From positions 49,391 through 113,390 of the forward strand of contig JHUT02000010.1 of the NCBI GenBank assembly GCA_000690595.2: 64,000 nt of DNA, given 5' to 3'. Below are positions 7,202 through 15,372 of this stretch, one piece after another. The notes beneath the pieces are model-generated. The model was not told the origin of the DNA and made no database searches. It worked only from the letters and a program-made list of their open reading frames with translations. Positions within the stretch are counted from its first letter, which is position 1. The number at the start of each line of letters is the position of its first letter. The position numbers and the translations under genes are program-made. Source of the DNA: Natrinema mahii (GTDB taxonomy: Archaea; Halobacteriota; Halobacteria; Halobacteriales; Natrialbaceae).

Positions 7202-8074
7202 ATGACCGACGACCCCATCTACCACGTCGACGGCGACCTCGTCCCCGCCAGCGAGGCGACCGTCAGCGTCGACGACCGGGGCTTTCGCTACGGCGACGCT
7301 GCCTTCGAGACGCTGCGGGCCTACGGCGGGACGGTCTTCGCGTGGGACGCCCACCTCGAGCGCCTCGAGCGGACCTGCGAGGCGCTCTCGCTCGAGCATG
7401 GGCTCGCCGCCGCCAACCTCCGGGCGCGGATCGACGAGACGCTCGCGGCCAACGACCTCGCGGACGCCTACGTCCGGCTGTCGATCACCCGCGGCGTCCA
7501 ACCGGGGAAGCTCACGCCCGACCCCGAGGTCGACCCCACCGTCGTCGTCTACGCCAAACCGCTCCCGCGGGGCGGGCTCGAGGGCGAATCGGTCTGGGAC
7601 GGGCCGGCGACCGTCGAAACCGTCGCGACGCGCCGCGTCCCCGACGAGTCGATCCCCGCCGCCGCCAAGACCCACAACTACCTGAACGGGATCCTCGCGC
7701 GCACGGAACTCGAGCCCGGAAGCGACGAGGCGCTCATGTGTGATCTCGAGGGCCGGATCGCCGAGGGCGCGACGAGCAACCTGTGTTTCGTCCGGAACGG
7801 CACGCTCCACACGCCGACGACCGACGGCCCGGTGTTGCCGGGGATCACCCGCGAGATCGTCCTCGAACTCGCCCGCGAGGCCGGGATCCCGGTCCGGGAG
7901 GGACGATACGAGCCGGCGGCTGTCCTCGAGGCCGACGAAGCGTTGCTGACCAACCGAACGTGGGAACTCCGGCCGATCGCGACGCTTGACGGCCAGGCGA
8001 TCGGCGGCGGACCGGTCACCGATCGGCTCGCACGGTTATACGACGACCGCGTCGAGCGGACCTGTTACGAGTAG
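7202..8074 (+). CDS. pabC: Aminotransferase class IV, aminodeoxychorismate lyase-like
   Basis: A 290-residue PLP enzyme of fold type IV. The N-terminus has the DRGFRYGDAAFETLR signature, the PLP lysine lies in AAAKTHNYLNG (about residue 157), and the phosphate-cup segment is EGATSNLCFV followed by LPGITR. With pabB and pabA upstream, aminodeoxychorismate lyase, which releases pyruvate to give p-aminobenzoate, is the likely role. Branched-chain or D-amino acid aminotransferases share the fold and cannot be ruled out by sequence alone. About 2.6 kb of accessory DNA separates it from pabA, so it must use its own promoter. Confidence 0.85.
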   Translation: MTDDPIYHVDGDLVPASEATVSVDDRGFRYGDAAFETLRAYGGTVFAWDAHLERLERTCEALSLEHGLAAANLRARIDETLAANDLADAYVRLSITRGVQPGKLTPDPEVDPTVVVYAKPLPRGGLEGESVWDGPATVETVATRRVPDESIPAAAKTHNYLNGILARTELEPGSDEALMCDLEGRIAEGATSNLCFVRNGTLHTPTTDGPVLPGITREIVLELAREAGIPVREGRYEPAAVLEADEALLTNRTWELRPIATLDGQAIGGGPVTDRLARLYDDRVERTCYE

Positions 8075-8083
8075 CGGCGGCCG

Positions 8084-8479
8084 TCACCGCCCCGGTCGAA
8101 TCGCCCACGACAGCGACCAGCCGCCGAGACTGGTCACGCCGAAGGCGATCGCCGCGCGATGGGTCGGGTCGGCGATCGGGACCCCGGCGAGCAGATAGAT
8201 GCCGGCGAACAGCCCGAGCGCGACGGCGGACGCGGCGACGGTCCACAGGACGTCGGTCGACCAGGGCCACTCCTGTGGCCAGTGTGCTTCGTGAACGGAT
8301 GGCACGATCACGCCGAGCAGCATGAGTACCATGAACCCGCCGGCGAACTCGTCCCAGTACCACGTACTCCCGAGCCCGACCGCCATCGCGATCGGCACCG
8401 CGGTCAGCAGCACCGGCAGCGAGCCGGTCCGGAGATCGTCTCTGAACCGCTCGCGAAGGGTCGGTCGATCGGAGGACAT
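8084..8479 (-). CDS. Small integral membrane protein
   Basis: A 131-residue protein with a charged N-terminus (about 20 residues) and hydrophobic segments at roughly 21-38, 46-60, 80-98 and 106-126. I recognise no domain; haloarchaeal genomes carry many such conserved membrane proteins. It ends 9 nt from the convergent pabC. Function unknown. Confidence 0.75.
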   Translation of the reverse strand: MSSDRPTLRERFRDDLRTGSLPVLLTAVPIAMAVGLGSTWYWDEFAGGFMVLMLLGVIVPSVHEAHWPQEWPWSTDVLWTVAASAVALGLFAGIYLLAGVPIADPTHRAAIAFGVTSLGGWSLSWAIRPGR

Positions 8480-8605
8480 CGATAGCGACCGGTTCGAACC
8501 GGCCGCATAAAAATGTGGTTGGGAATCCGAGGAGTTGTCGGCCGGCGAGAGCGGATCACCCGAGAATCACCGCTCGATGGAACTCGAGCGAGCTGTATGC
8601 CGTAC

Positions 8606-9733
8606 TCACCGCGGCTCGACCGGCGACGGCCGCTCGGACTCGCCGATCGCCGCCGCTTGCCCGCCGGACTCGGCCGGTGCCTCGAGCAGTTCCCGCTCGG
8701 TCGCCGACAGCTCGAGGGCGAACTCGCTGCCGAAGGCCGACGCGGGCGTCTGAAAGCCGGCCGGGACCCGGTCGCCCTCGAGGACCCGTTGAGCGGCCGC
8801 GACCGCCGACTCGGCCGTCAGGGCGTAGGGATTGGGGGTACGGAGCCGGGCGCGCGCCCGCCGGCCGGTCGCCTCGTCGACGACCTCTCCCCAGACGACG
8901 GCGCTACCGGTCGCCAGCTGGCGGTCGTCCGGCCCCTCGAGTCGGGCGTCGACGAGTCGCTTCAGGACTCGCTCGGCCGGCCCGCGCTCGAGGAGCCAGC
9001 CCAGCGAGTCGACGGCCGAGAGCGCCCGGTCGGCCCACGGCGGCGCGGCGGCGTAGACCTCGATCGATTCGATCCCGGTGCTGTGAGCGGCGGTGACGAC
9101 GTCGCCCCACGGGATCGTGACGGCGTGTTCGGGGCCGTCGCCGAAGTCGATCTCACGGCTCCGGAACGCGGTCGGCACCCGAATGAGCCGGCCGTTGCGG
9201 CGCACGACGCCGCCGTCGCCGAGGTGTTCGAGCATCGTCCGGGCCGTGCCTCGCGAGAGGCCGCCCCCGCCCTTGATCCCGAGTCGCAACTGGTCGGCGG
9301 CCGGGAGCTGCTCGGTGAGAAACGCCGCCAGACAGTCCGAGGGGACGACGTCGAAGCCGACGCCGGGCAACAGCGTGATCCCCGCCTCGCGGGCCTGCTC
9401 GTCGCGCTGGCGGAGCCGCTCGAAGACCGGGAACTCGCCGGTGATGTCGAGGTAGTCGGTCCCCGTCTCGAGGCAGGCCTCGACCAGCGGGCCGGCGGTA
9501 TCGACGAACGGGCCGGCGCAGTTGAGGACGGCGTCGAAGGGGCGGAGTCGGTCCGCGAGGTCGTCGGCCGCGAGATCGACGGTCCGGCCCTCGACCCGGA
9601 GCGCGTCGGCCTGCTCGGCGACCGCGCGGCCGTCGCGGCCGGCGACGACGGGCGAGCCGCCGCGAGCGACCGCCTCGCGTGCGATCAGCCGGCCGGTGTA
9701 GCCGTAGGAGCCGTAGACGAGAAGGGAATCCAT
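8606..9733 (-). CDS. Saccharopine dehydrogenase-like NADP-binding protein
   Basis: A 375-residue protein starting with a Rossmann motif (YGSYGYTGRLIAREAVARG) as in the saccharopine dehydrogenase / trans-acting enoyl reductase group. FDAVLNCAGPF and GTDYLDITGEFP in the first 120 residues are typical of that group. The rest resembles its catalytic domain, with a conserved-looking GGGLSRGTARTMLEHLG around residue 165. Archaeal members are generally annotated as saccharopine dehydrogenase-like, but their substrate is not established. Lipid-linked reduction, as in the mycobacterial relatives, is one guess. No operon partner is visible. Confidence 0.85.
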   Translation of the reverse strand: MDSLLVYGSYGYTGRLIAREAVARGGSPVVAGRDGRAVAEQADALRVEGRTVDLAADDLADRLRPFDAVLNCAGPFVDTAGPLVEACLETGTDYLDITGEFPVFERLRQRDEQAREAGITLLPGVGFDVVPSDCLAAFLTEQLPAADQLRLGIKGGGGLSRGTARTMLEHLGDGGVVRRNGRLIRVPTAFRSREIDFGDGPEHAVTIPWGDVVTAAHSTGIESIEVYAAAPPWADRALSAVDSLGWLLERGPAERVLKRLVDARLEGPDDRQLATGSAVVWGEVVDEATGRRARARLRTPNPYALTAESAVAAAQRVLEGDRVPAGFQTPASAFGSEFALELSATERELLEAPAESGGQAAAIGESERPSPVEPR

Positions 9734-9829
9734 AGGCGGCGTTGGACGGAGAGGTGGTTAAAACTCCGTCAGACATATGCACGCTCGTTGTCGAAACGTT
9801 CAGGGCGACCGACCGGTAATCGGGGATCC

Positions 9830-10294
9830 ATGGACGCAGGACGGATCACGGCGCTCGCGGACGTGCCCGCAGACTCGACGGTGCTGTTTCGCGTCGCCGA
9901 CGACGCGGGCGACGAGCAAGAAGCCATCCTGGTCAGGACCGCGCGGACCGAGAGCGACGGCGGCGAGCCGGCCGCCACCGACGACTCGAGCGACGACGGC
10001 GTGGCCTGCTGGCTCAACTACTGTCAGCATCTCACCCACATCAAACTGGACAAGGGGTCGGGTGCACCGATCCGAGACGGCGAACTCGTCTGTGCGAACC
10101 ACGGCGCGTACTTCGAACCCGACTCGGGCCGCTGTACCTTCGGCCCCTGTGAGGGGGCCTACCTCACCGACCTCGAGGTCACCGTCGCGGACGGCGACGT
10201 CTACCTGACCGACGACGACTACGAGTTCGTCGGCCCCGGTCCGCTCGAGACCGACGATGTCGACCGGACGTCGACCTCGAACGTCGAGTTCTAG
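9830..10294 (+). CDS. Rieske [2Fe-2S] domain protein
   Basis: A 154-residue soluble protein with a Rieske-type cluster site: the first pair CQH at about residue 64 and the second CANH at about residue 87, followed by FEPDSGRCTFGPC. There is no membrane anchor, so it is probably a ferredoxin-like electron carrier for an oxygenase or nitrite-reductase-type enzyme, not part of bc1. I start at the ATG at 9830; the frame is open for 1.3 kb upstream, but that part lies antisense to the saccharopine-dehydrogenase-like gene and is a shadow. Its TAG stop lies in a CTAG shared with the convergent next gene. Confidence 0.85.
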   Translation: MDAGRITALADVPADSTVLFRVADDAGDEQEAILVRTARTESDGGEPAATDDSSDDGVACWLNYCQHLTHIKLDKGSGAPIRDGELVCANHGAYFEPDSGRCTFGPCEGAYLTDLEVTVADGDVYLTDDDYEFVGPGPLETDDVDRTSTSNVEF

Positions 10295-10650
10295 ATGTCG
10301 CCGGGGGCGACGAGGTCCCGCTCCTGATCGTACGCGAGCAGGCCGGCGTCGACCAGCCGCGGCAGGTGATCGTGATAGAGCGAGAGATAGACCTCGGTGA
10401 CCCGCTCGGCCGAGATGTTCGTCACGCTGTGGCCGGTCTCGCGAATGGCGACCTCCTCCGCGGCGTCGGGCAGCGTCACCTCCTCGCCGTAGGTGCGCAT
10501 GACCCGCAACAGTAGCCGGCGGCGCTGGTCGGCAAGCAGCGCGAACGCGTCGTCGATCGCCTCCGCCGACGCGTCGGGTTCGTCGAGCCATTCGAGGACC
10601 GTCTGGACGAACTCGGCGCGGTCGGGTTCCGAGTGTGGTGCGGGACTCAT
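10291..10650 (-). CDS. DUF7344-type winged-helix protein
   Basis: A 119-residue protein with a winged-helix pattern: DDAFALLADQRRRLLLRVM near residue 30, then a VTLPDAAEEVA turn, and LYHDHLPRLVDAGLLAYD with the wing before the C-terminus. This arrangement is typical of the haloarchaeal DUF7344 family of small putative regulators. The start at 10650 is the first ATG after a non-conserved Arg-rich extension. It is convergent with the Rieske gene, and the two stop codons share one CTAG tetramer. DNA targets are unknown. Confidence 0.75.
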   Translation of the reverse strand: MSPAPHSEPDRAEFVQTVLEWLDEPDASAEAIDDAFALLADQRRRLLLRVMRTYGEEVTLPDAAEEVAIRETGHSVTNISAERVTEVYLSLYHDHLPRLVDAGLLAYDQERDLVAPGDI

Positions 10651-10835
10651 ATCTGTTCGATGAACTCGAGTCGAACGGCCGAGACGGTGCCCGGACACGC
10701 GGGGGTTCGTCGACCGGGACACGACCGCTCGCTCGAGGGGACTATCGGGTTTGCTCCTGCGCGCTAAATATTAGTGTCGAATCGGGGACGGAATTATACG
10801 CTATCGATGACAGTCGCCCGCGCCGGACCGTTCGG

Positions 10836-11126
10836 TCACTCGATGGTAAACGTCGGTTCGTCGATCGACTCGCTCTTGCAGTCGGGACACCGGGAGGGGA
10901 GGTTCAGCAGGTCGTCGTAGTCGTCGAACCCGCAGTTCCGACAGGTCGGCGGGGCCACGAGGAACTGCTCGTCGCCGTCGGCCACCGACTGCGAGACGTG
11001 TTCGACGTGGCCAACCACCGCGTGGGGCGTGAGATCGAACTGCGTCGCGAGTTCGCTCGGCGTCGCCGGCTCGGCCCTGAGGGCGTCGGCGAGTTTCTGT
11101 CGGGTGGTTTCGTCGGCCTCGCGCAT
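10836..11126 (-). CDS. HTH-zinc ribbon transcriptional regulator (COG3357-like)
   Basis: A 96-residue protein: an N-terminal helix-turn-helix (about residues 5-45, LADALRAEPATPSELATQF, then HAVVGHVEHV) fused to a C-terminal zinc ribbon with cysteine pairs CRNCGF near 62 and CPDC near 80. This architecture matches the small archaeal regulators described as an HTH fused to a Zn-ribbon. It is transcribed away from the sugar nucleotidyltransferase that starts 130 nt further on. Target genes are unknown. Confidence 0.8.
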   Translation of the reverse strand: MREADETTRQKLADALRAEPATPSELATQFDLTPHAVVGHVEHVSQSVADGDEQFLVAPPTCRNCGFDDYDDLLNLPSRCPDCKSESIDEPTFTIE

Positions 11127-11258
11127 ACCGGGGGTAACGGCGGGTGCGCTTTTACCGTTTACTCTCCGCTCGCCGCCTCGAGGCCGCCGTCTGCGACCGC
11201 CGCTCGCGTCCCCCGTGAAAGGACAACTGACTTAGACCCCGCAGGAGAACACCGCCCT

Positions 11259-12230
11259 ATGAAGGCCGTCGTCCTTGCAGGCGGGTACGCGACTCGGATG
11301 TGGCCGATTACCAAACATCGGCCCAAGATGTTCCTCCCGATCGGCGAGTCGACCGTCGTCGATCGCATCTTCGCGGAACTCGAGGCCGACGAGCGGATCG
11401 ACGAGGTCTACGTCAGCACCAACGAGCGGTTCGCCCCCGACTTCGAGGCCCACCTCGCGGACAGCGAGTTCGACAAACCCCAGCTCTCGGTCGAGGAGAC
11501 GACCGAGGAAGACGACAAGTTCGGCGTCGTTGGCGCGCTCGCCCAGTTGATCGACCGCGAGAACGTCGACGACGACCTGCTGATCATCGCCGGCGACAAC
11601 CTGATCAGCTTCGACGTCGCCGACTTCCTCGACGCGTTCGAAGCGCGGGACGCGCCGACGCTGGCCGCCTACGACGTCGGCTCCCGCGAGAAGGCCTCCT
11701 CCTACGGTCTGGTCGACCTCGAGGGCGACCGCGTCGTCGACTTCCAGGAGAAACCCGACGACCCCAAGAGTACGCTCGTCTCGATCGCCTGCTACGCCTT
11801 TCCGCAGGCGTCGCTTTCCCTCCTGCCGACCTACCTCGAGGACGGCAACAACCCCGACGAGCCCGGCTGGTTCGTCCAGTGGCTCCAGAACCGCGAGGCC
11901 ACCTACGCCTACACTTTCGAAGAAGCGTGGTTCGACATCGGCACGCCCGAGAGCTATCTCGACGCCGTCGCCTGGCATCTCGACGGCGACTCGCTGGTCG
12001 CCGACTCCGCGACGCTGGAAGACGCCACGATCGGCGAGAACGTCCACGTCATGGCCGACGTGACCCTCGAGGGGACCAACCTCGAACACACCGTCATCTT
12101 CCCCGAGGCGACGGTCCGCGACGGCGACATCCGCCGCTCGATCATCGACCGGGGGACCACCCTCGAGGAACTGGATCTCGCGGGGGCGCTCATCGGCGCC
12201 CACACGACGATCACGAACGGCAGCGAGTAG
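11259..12230 (+). CDS. Sugar-1-phosphate nucleotidyltransferase
   Basis: A 323-residue NDP-sugar synthase. The N-terminus holds the GXG nucleotide-binding signature (VVLAGGYATRMWPITKHRPK), followed by LLIIAGDNLISFD with the metal-binding aspartate, and the product-binding EKP. The last 80 residues form hexapeptide-like left-handed beta-helix repeats (TIGENVHVMADVTLEGT). It probably makes an NDP-hexose for surface glycans or N-glycosylation, but the sugar cannot be told from sequence. The start is the ATG followed directly by the conserved KAVVLAGG. No sugar pathway genes adjoin it. Confidence 0.9.
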   Translation: MKAVVLAGGYATRMWPITKHRPKMFLPIGESTVVDRIFAELEADERIDEVYVSTNERFAPDFEAHLADSEFDKPQLSVEETTEEDDKFGVVGALAQLIDRENVDDDLLIIAGDNLISFDVADFLDAFEARDAPTLAAYDVGSREKASSYGLVDLEGDRVVDFQEKPDDPKSTLVSIACYAFPQASLSLLPTYLEDGNNPDEPGWFVQWLQNREATYAYTFEEAWFDIGTPESYLDAVAWHLDGDSLVADSATLEDATIGENVHVMADVTLEGTNLEHTVIFPEATVRDGDIRRSIIDRGTTLEELDLAGALIGAHTTITNGSE

Positions 12231-12305
12231 CACCCGGCGGCCGTCGATCGCGGGAATCGGCGATACACCTATGGGCGTTCCGTGTGTCACCCGTGATCAA
12301 CGCAC

Positions 12306-13010
12306 ATGTGCGTCGACGAGACGGCCCGGACGGCCCTCGAGTCCCGCGCCGACGGCGTCCCGGCCGCGGACCTCGCGGCCGAGTTCCTCGAGTTCCGGCG
12401 CTGGACCGGCTCGAACCCGTTGTTGCTCGTCGTCGAGGCCGCCGCGGCCGCGACAGGCCAGCGGTTTCTCGACGGCATCAAACCGGCCGTCGAGCGGTTT
12501 CGCGATGCGTTCGTCGCGACCGGTCGGGTAGCATCGTTTTCGGACCTCGCCGCCCTCGAGCGCGATGACGACGACCTCGTGGCGGCGCTGGGTGCCAGAC
12601 GCACGCGCGCAGTCTGTTGTGATGTCGCGGCCGTCCTCGCCGACTCCCCGGCGGAAGACGACCTCGCGGCGCTGGTCGAGTGGGCCGAAACCGCGGACCA
12701 CTACCGCCACGAGTCGGACCCGATCGGGTCGATCGCCGGCGTCGGCCCCGGGACCTTCCAGTACCTGCGGCAGTTGGCCGGCGTCGACACGCCGCGGCCC
12801 GATCCGACCCTCGAAAAACTGTTGTCGGCCGTCGACGGCGATCTCGAGCGCTCGCCGATCGACACCGCGACGCCCCGGCGGACGATCGCTTCCTGCGAGT
12901 GGCTCGCCGTCGTCTCGGGGTATCGCCCGCTCGAGATCGATCGGATCGCGTGGTGGCGAGCGACGGAACCGGCCGACCGGGAGGCGGTCCTCGAGGCCGC
13001 TCGTCCGTAG
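12306..13010 (+). CDS. Helix-hairpin-helix protein, DNA glycosylase-like
   Basis: A 234-residue protein with helical N-terminal half. Near residues 142-170 it has IAGVGPGTFQYLRQLAGVD followed by TPRPD, which resembles the HhH-GPD hairpin and downstream aspartate of base-excision glycosylases. The iron-sulphur cysteines of Nth are absent. A repair role is an inference from this motif, and catalytic competence is uncertain. It stands alone, upstream of a palindrome-rich spacer that precedes the convergent dph6. Confidence 0.6.
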   Translation: MCVDETARTALESRADGVPAADLAAEFLEFRRWTGSNPLLLVVEAAAAATGQRFLDGIKPAVERFRDAFVATGRVASFSDLAALERDDDDLVAALGARRTRAVCCDVAAVLADSPAEDDLAALVEWAETADHYRHESDPIGSIAGVGPGTFQYLRQLAGVDTPRPDPTLEKLLSAVDGDLERSPIDTATPRRTIASCEWLAVVSGYRPLEIDRIAWWRATEPADREAVLEAARP

Positions 13011-13055
13011 AAGCGACGGAAGTCCCGCTGAACCCCGTCGAACCGCCGCTACGGA

Positions 13056-13185
13056 CCGGGTGGACCACCTTGTTCCGCTCGGGTTCGCTTCGCTCACCGC
13101 TCGCGCAACACTCTGGACCAAAAAAGTCCGCTCGCTCACTGACTCGCGGCGCTACGCGCCGCATTTTCGTTCGCTCGCGGTACAC
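13056..13185. repeat. GAGCG-type palindromic spacer between convergent genes
   Basis: Between the HhH gene and dph6 lies the same low-complexity sequence type as in the palindromic elements, in minus orientation. A GCGGCGC-TAC-GCGCCGC hairpin occupies 13146-13162, flanked by CGCTCGCT-like words. On the minus strand, a short GGAC/GTCC stem encloses six Ts at 13115-13129, which may also serve as a transcription end for dph6. Confidence 0.5.
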
Positions 13186-13189
13186 TGCT

Positions 13190-13915
13190 CTATGCGACCG
13201 TCGCGTCCGTGATCCGCAACCGGCCGCGCGTCCCCTCCCACTCGCGCTCGTACTCGAGGTCGATCCGCCGGTCCATGTGCGGTCCGTCCACGACGAACGT
13301 CTCGAACTCGCCGCCCTCACCCAAAATGTGGACGCCGTACTCCTCGTGCAGCGCCTCGAGTTCCTCGAGCGCCGCCCGATCGAGCGTGCGGCCGAGCCAC
13401 GACTCGTCCAGTCCGCGGGCCGCGACCTGGATGATCGCAATCTCGAAGCCGGCCGCGAGCATCGCGTCGGCGAGTTCGCGGGGGTCTTCCTGCCAGAGTG
13501 GGGCGAACAGTTCACAGCCGAGGCGGTCGCACAGCCCCTGAATGCGGCTTGTCTGGTACTCGCTCTCGACGGCACCGGCGGTGACGCCCGCGATCCCACC
13601 GGGGAGATCGGCGTCGAGGTCCTCGAGGGCGGCCTCGAGGGGCTCGAGTTCGGCGTCGCCCTGCGTCCCGGAGTCGACGGCCGCGTCGGCCGCGAAGTCG
13701 TCCGGTTCGACGTCGATCAGTTCGATGCCGATGCTCTCGGCCGCCAGCGTCGCCAGTTCCGTCGCGGGGACGTGATACATATACGAGTCGCCCGCGGGGT
13801 GGACGGTCACGAGTCGCTCGACGGGCAGTCCCGCCTCGAGGGCTCGGTACAGCGCCCACGCGGAGTCCTTCCCGCCCGAAAAGAGGCTCACCCACGTCCC
13901 GTCTGCGTCGCTCAT
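13190..13915 (-). CDS. dph6: Diphthine-ammonia ligase (Dph6-type ATP pyrophosphatase)
   Basis: A 241-residue adenine-nucleotide alpha-hydrolase family protein. The PP-loop SGGKDSAWALY at residue 13 binds ATP. GAVESEYQTSRIQGLCDRLG and the FAPLWQEDP segment are hallmarks of the Dph6/MJ0570 group, as is GEGGEFETFVVDGP near the C-terminus. The enzyme amidates diphthine on elongation factor 2 in the last step of diphthamide synthesis. No other dph gene is in the window. The ATG at 13915 precedes the PP-loop by a short acidic leader. Confidence 0.88.
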   Translation of the reverse strand: MSDADGTWVSLFSGGKDSAWALYRALEAGLPVERLVTVHPAGDSYMYHVPATELATLAAESIGIELIDVEPDDFAADAAVDSGTQGDAELEPLEAALEDLDADLPGGIAGVTAGAVESEYQTSRIQGLCDRLGCELFAPLWQEDPRELADAMLAAGFEIAIIQVAARGLDESWLGRTLDRAALEELEALHEEYGVHILGEGGEFETFVVDGPHMDRRIDLEYEREWEGTRGRLRITDATVA

Positions 13916-13962
13916 GGTCGGTCGTCGGCCGGCGCAGGTAAATGGATACCGAGTCGGGACGG

Positions 13963-15270
13963 TCAGCGGTCGCGATCGGCGGCCGCGTCCGCGCCGCCGT
14001 CGGTGAGTTCGGGATCGCTCCGATCCGGGGCCGCGCCGGGGCCGGGTTCCGAGGGGGCGTCGGGGCCGATCGCGGACTCGCCGTCGGCCGCGTCGATCGT
14101 CGCCCCGTCGGGCGATCCTCCGTCGGAGCCGCCGTCGCTGCGTTCGTCCGCGTCGCTCGAGCCGCCAAGCGAAGCGGCGATCCGCGCGCCGACGAGGCTA
14201 ATGACGATCGCGGTGACGACGTAGAGCGCGAGGCGTTCGCCCGCCCCCATCACGAACCGCTCGTTCGAGAAGATGAGGAACTCGTTGGCCGAGACGACAA
14301 CGGGCTCCATCTGGCCCTGTTGCTCGAGGAAGTACGCGGAGAACCCGCGGACGACCAGCCCCACGGCGATGACGATGAAGGGGAGGTTGAGAAAGGAAGT
14401 GCGGATGGGGTCGTCGCCGATCGCCTCGTCGAGCAGGCGGCCGGCGCTGGCCGTCAGCGCGGCCATCGCCAGCCACGGGACGCTGTCGAACGCGAACCGG
14501 GTCGCCGGGATCACCACGCCGGAGGTATCCTCGAGTCCGGAGACGCCGAGCGCGCCGACGAACAGGCCGACGAAGGTCAGCCCGGCCGCGACGACGTAGG
14601 TGACGACCGACACCTGCCCGGAGTACAGCGACTCGCGGGTCCCCCGGGCGAGTCGAGTCAGCCGTTCGTCGATGTTGAAACCCTTGTAGAGCAGGAAGAG
14701 GCCGATGACGGTCGTGATCGCGGCCGCGCCCTCCGCCGGGCCGACGGTCGTCGCGAGCAGCGGAAAGACCAGCAGCGTCAGCCCGATCGGGACGAGGATC
14801 GTCTGGCGCAACTCCTCGTCGGCGAGGAACTGCTTGAGCAGGTAGTAGGTCGACTCGATGTCCCTGGCCTGACGGACGACGACGCGGTCGACGGAGTCGA
14901 CCCGGACGCGGCTCTCGACGATTGGGATCAGCCGTTCGTCCTCGGCGCTGTCGGTCACGACGACCGCCGAGTCCGGGTCGTAGTCCGCGATGAGGTCGTC
15001 GAGCTGCTCGGCGACCGCCCGGTCCGCCGACACCATCGACTCGTGGTCCCCCGAGACGACCGCGACGACGACCTCCTCGTTCTCGTCGCGCAAGTCTTGG
15101 GCGACCCGCAGCGACTCGAGCAGAGTGTTGACTCCCGAGTCCTCCGGATCCGCGAGGCCGACGTCGGTCACGAGCGCGCGGACTGCCTCCCAGCCAACGA
15201 CCGGCGAGCGCAGGCCGGTCTTGCGGCCCACGTCGTCGGTCCGGTCGAGACAGACGACCAGCGTTGTCAC
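13963..15270 (-). CDS. DUF373 family membrane protein
   Basis: A 435-residue archaeal protein. The first 150 residues form a soluble alpha/beta domain starting VVCLDRTDDVGRKTG and containing VAVVSGDHESMVSADRAVAEQLD. At least six hydrophobic segments follow between residues about 160 and 375. The last 60 residues are an Asp/Ser/Gly/Pro-rich tail likely outside the membrane domain. The architecture is that of DUF373, conserved in archaea with unknown function. The start codon is GTG. It is transcribed in the same direction as sppA upstream, with about 100 nt between. Confidence 0.88.
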   Translation of the reverse strand: MTTLVVCLDRTDDVGRKTGLRSPVVGWEAVRALVTDVGLADPEDSGVNTLLESLRVAQDLRDENEEVVVAVVSGDHESMVSADRAVAEQLDDLIADYDPDSAVVVTDSAEDERLIPIVESRVRVDSVDRVVVRQARDIESTYYLLKQFLADEELRQTILVPIGLTLLVFPLLATTVGPAEGAAAITTVIGLFLLYKGFNIDERLTRLARGTRESLYSGQVSVVTYVVAAGLTFVGLFVGALGVSGLEDTSGVVIPATRFAFDSVPWLAMAALTASAGRLLDEAIGDDPIRTSFLNLPFIVIAVGLVVRGFSAYFLEQQGQMEPVVVSANEFLIFSNERFVMGAGERLALYVVTAIVISLVGARIAASLGGSSDADERSDGGSDGGSPDGATIDAADGESAIGPDAPSEPGPGAAPDRSDPELTDGGADAAADRDR

Positions 15271-15372
15271 GGTAGCCGATGCATTCTGTGCAACGATAAA
15301 ACCACTTACTCGTTCGACCCGTCCCGCGGCGGTCTCGACCGTCTGGGACGGCCCCGCGAGCGGACGATACCC

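Noticed and set aside
8483..8515. CCGGTTCGAACCGG resembling a tRNA T-loop
   Set aside because: It is just a palindrome upstream of the divergent membrane-protein gene; no acceptor, D or anticodon stems can be drawn.
8513..9829. Large plus-strand open frame joined to the Rieske protein
   Set aside because: It is antisense to the saccharopine-dehydrogenase-like gene, Arg/Asp/Gly-rich, and the Rieske fold begins only at the ATG at 9830.
13115..13129. Separate small RNA gene at the GGAC-T6-GTCC stem
   Set aside because: Stem is only 4 bp; it is better explained as a T-rich end for dph6 within a palindromic spacer.
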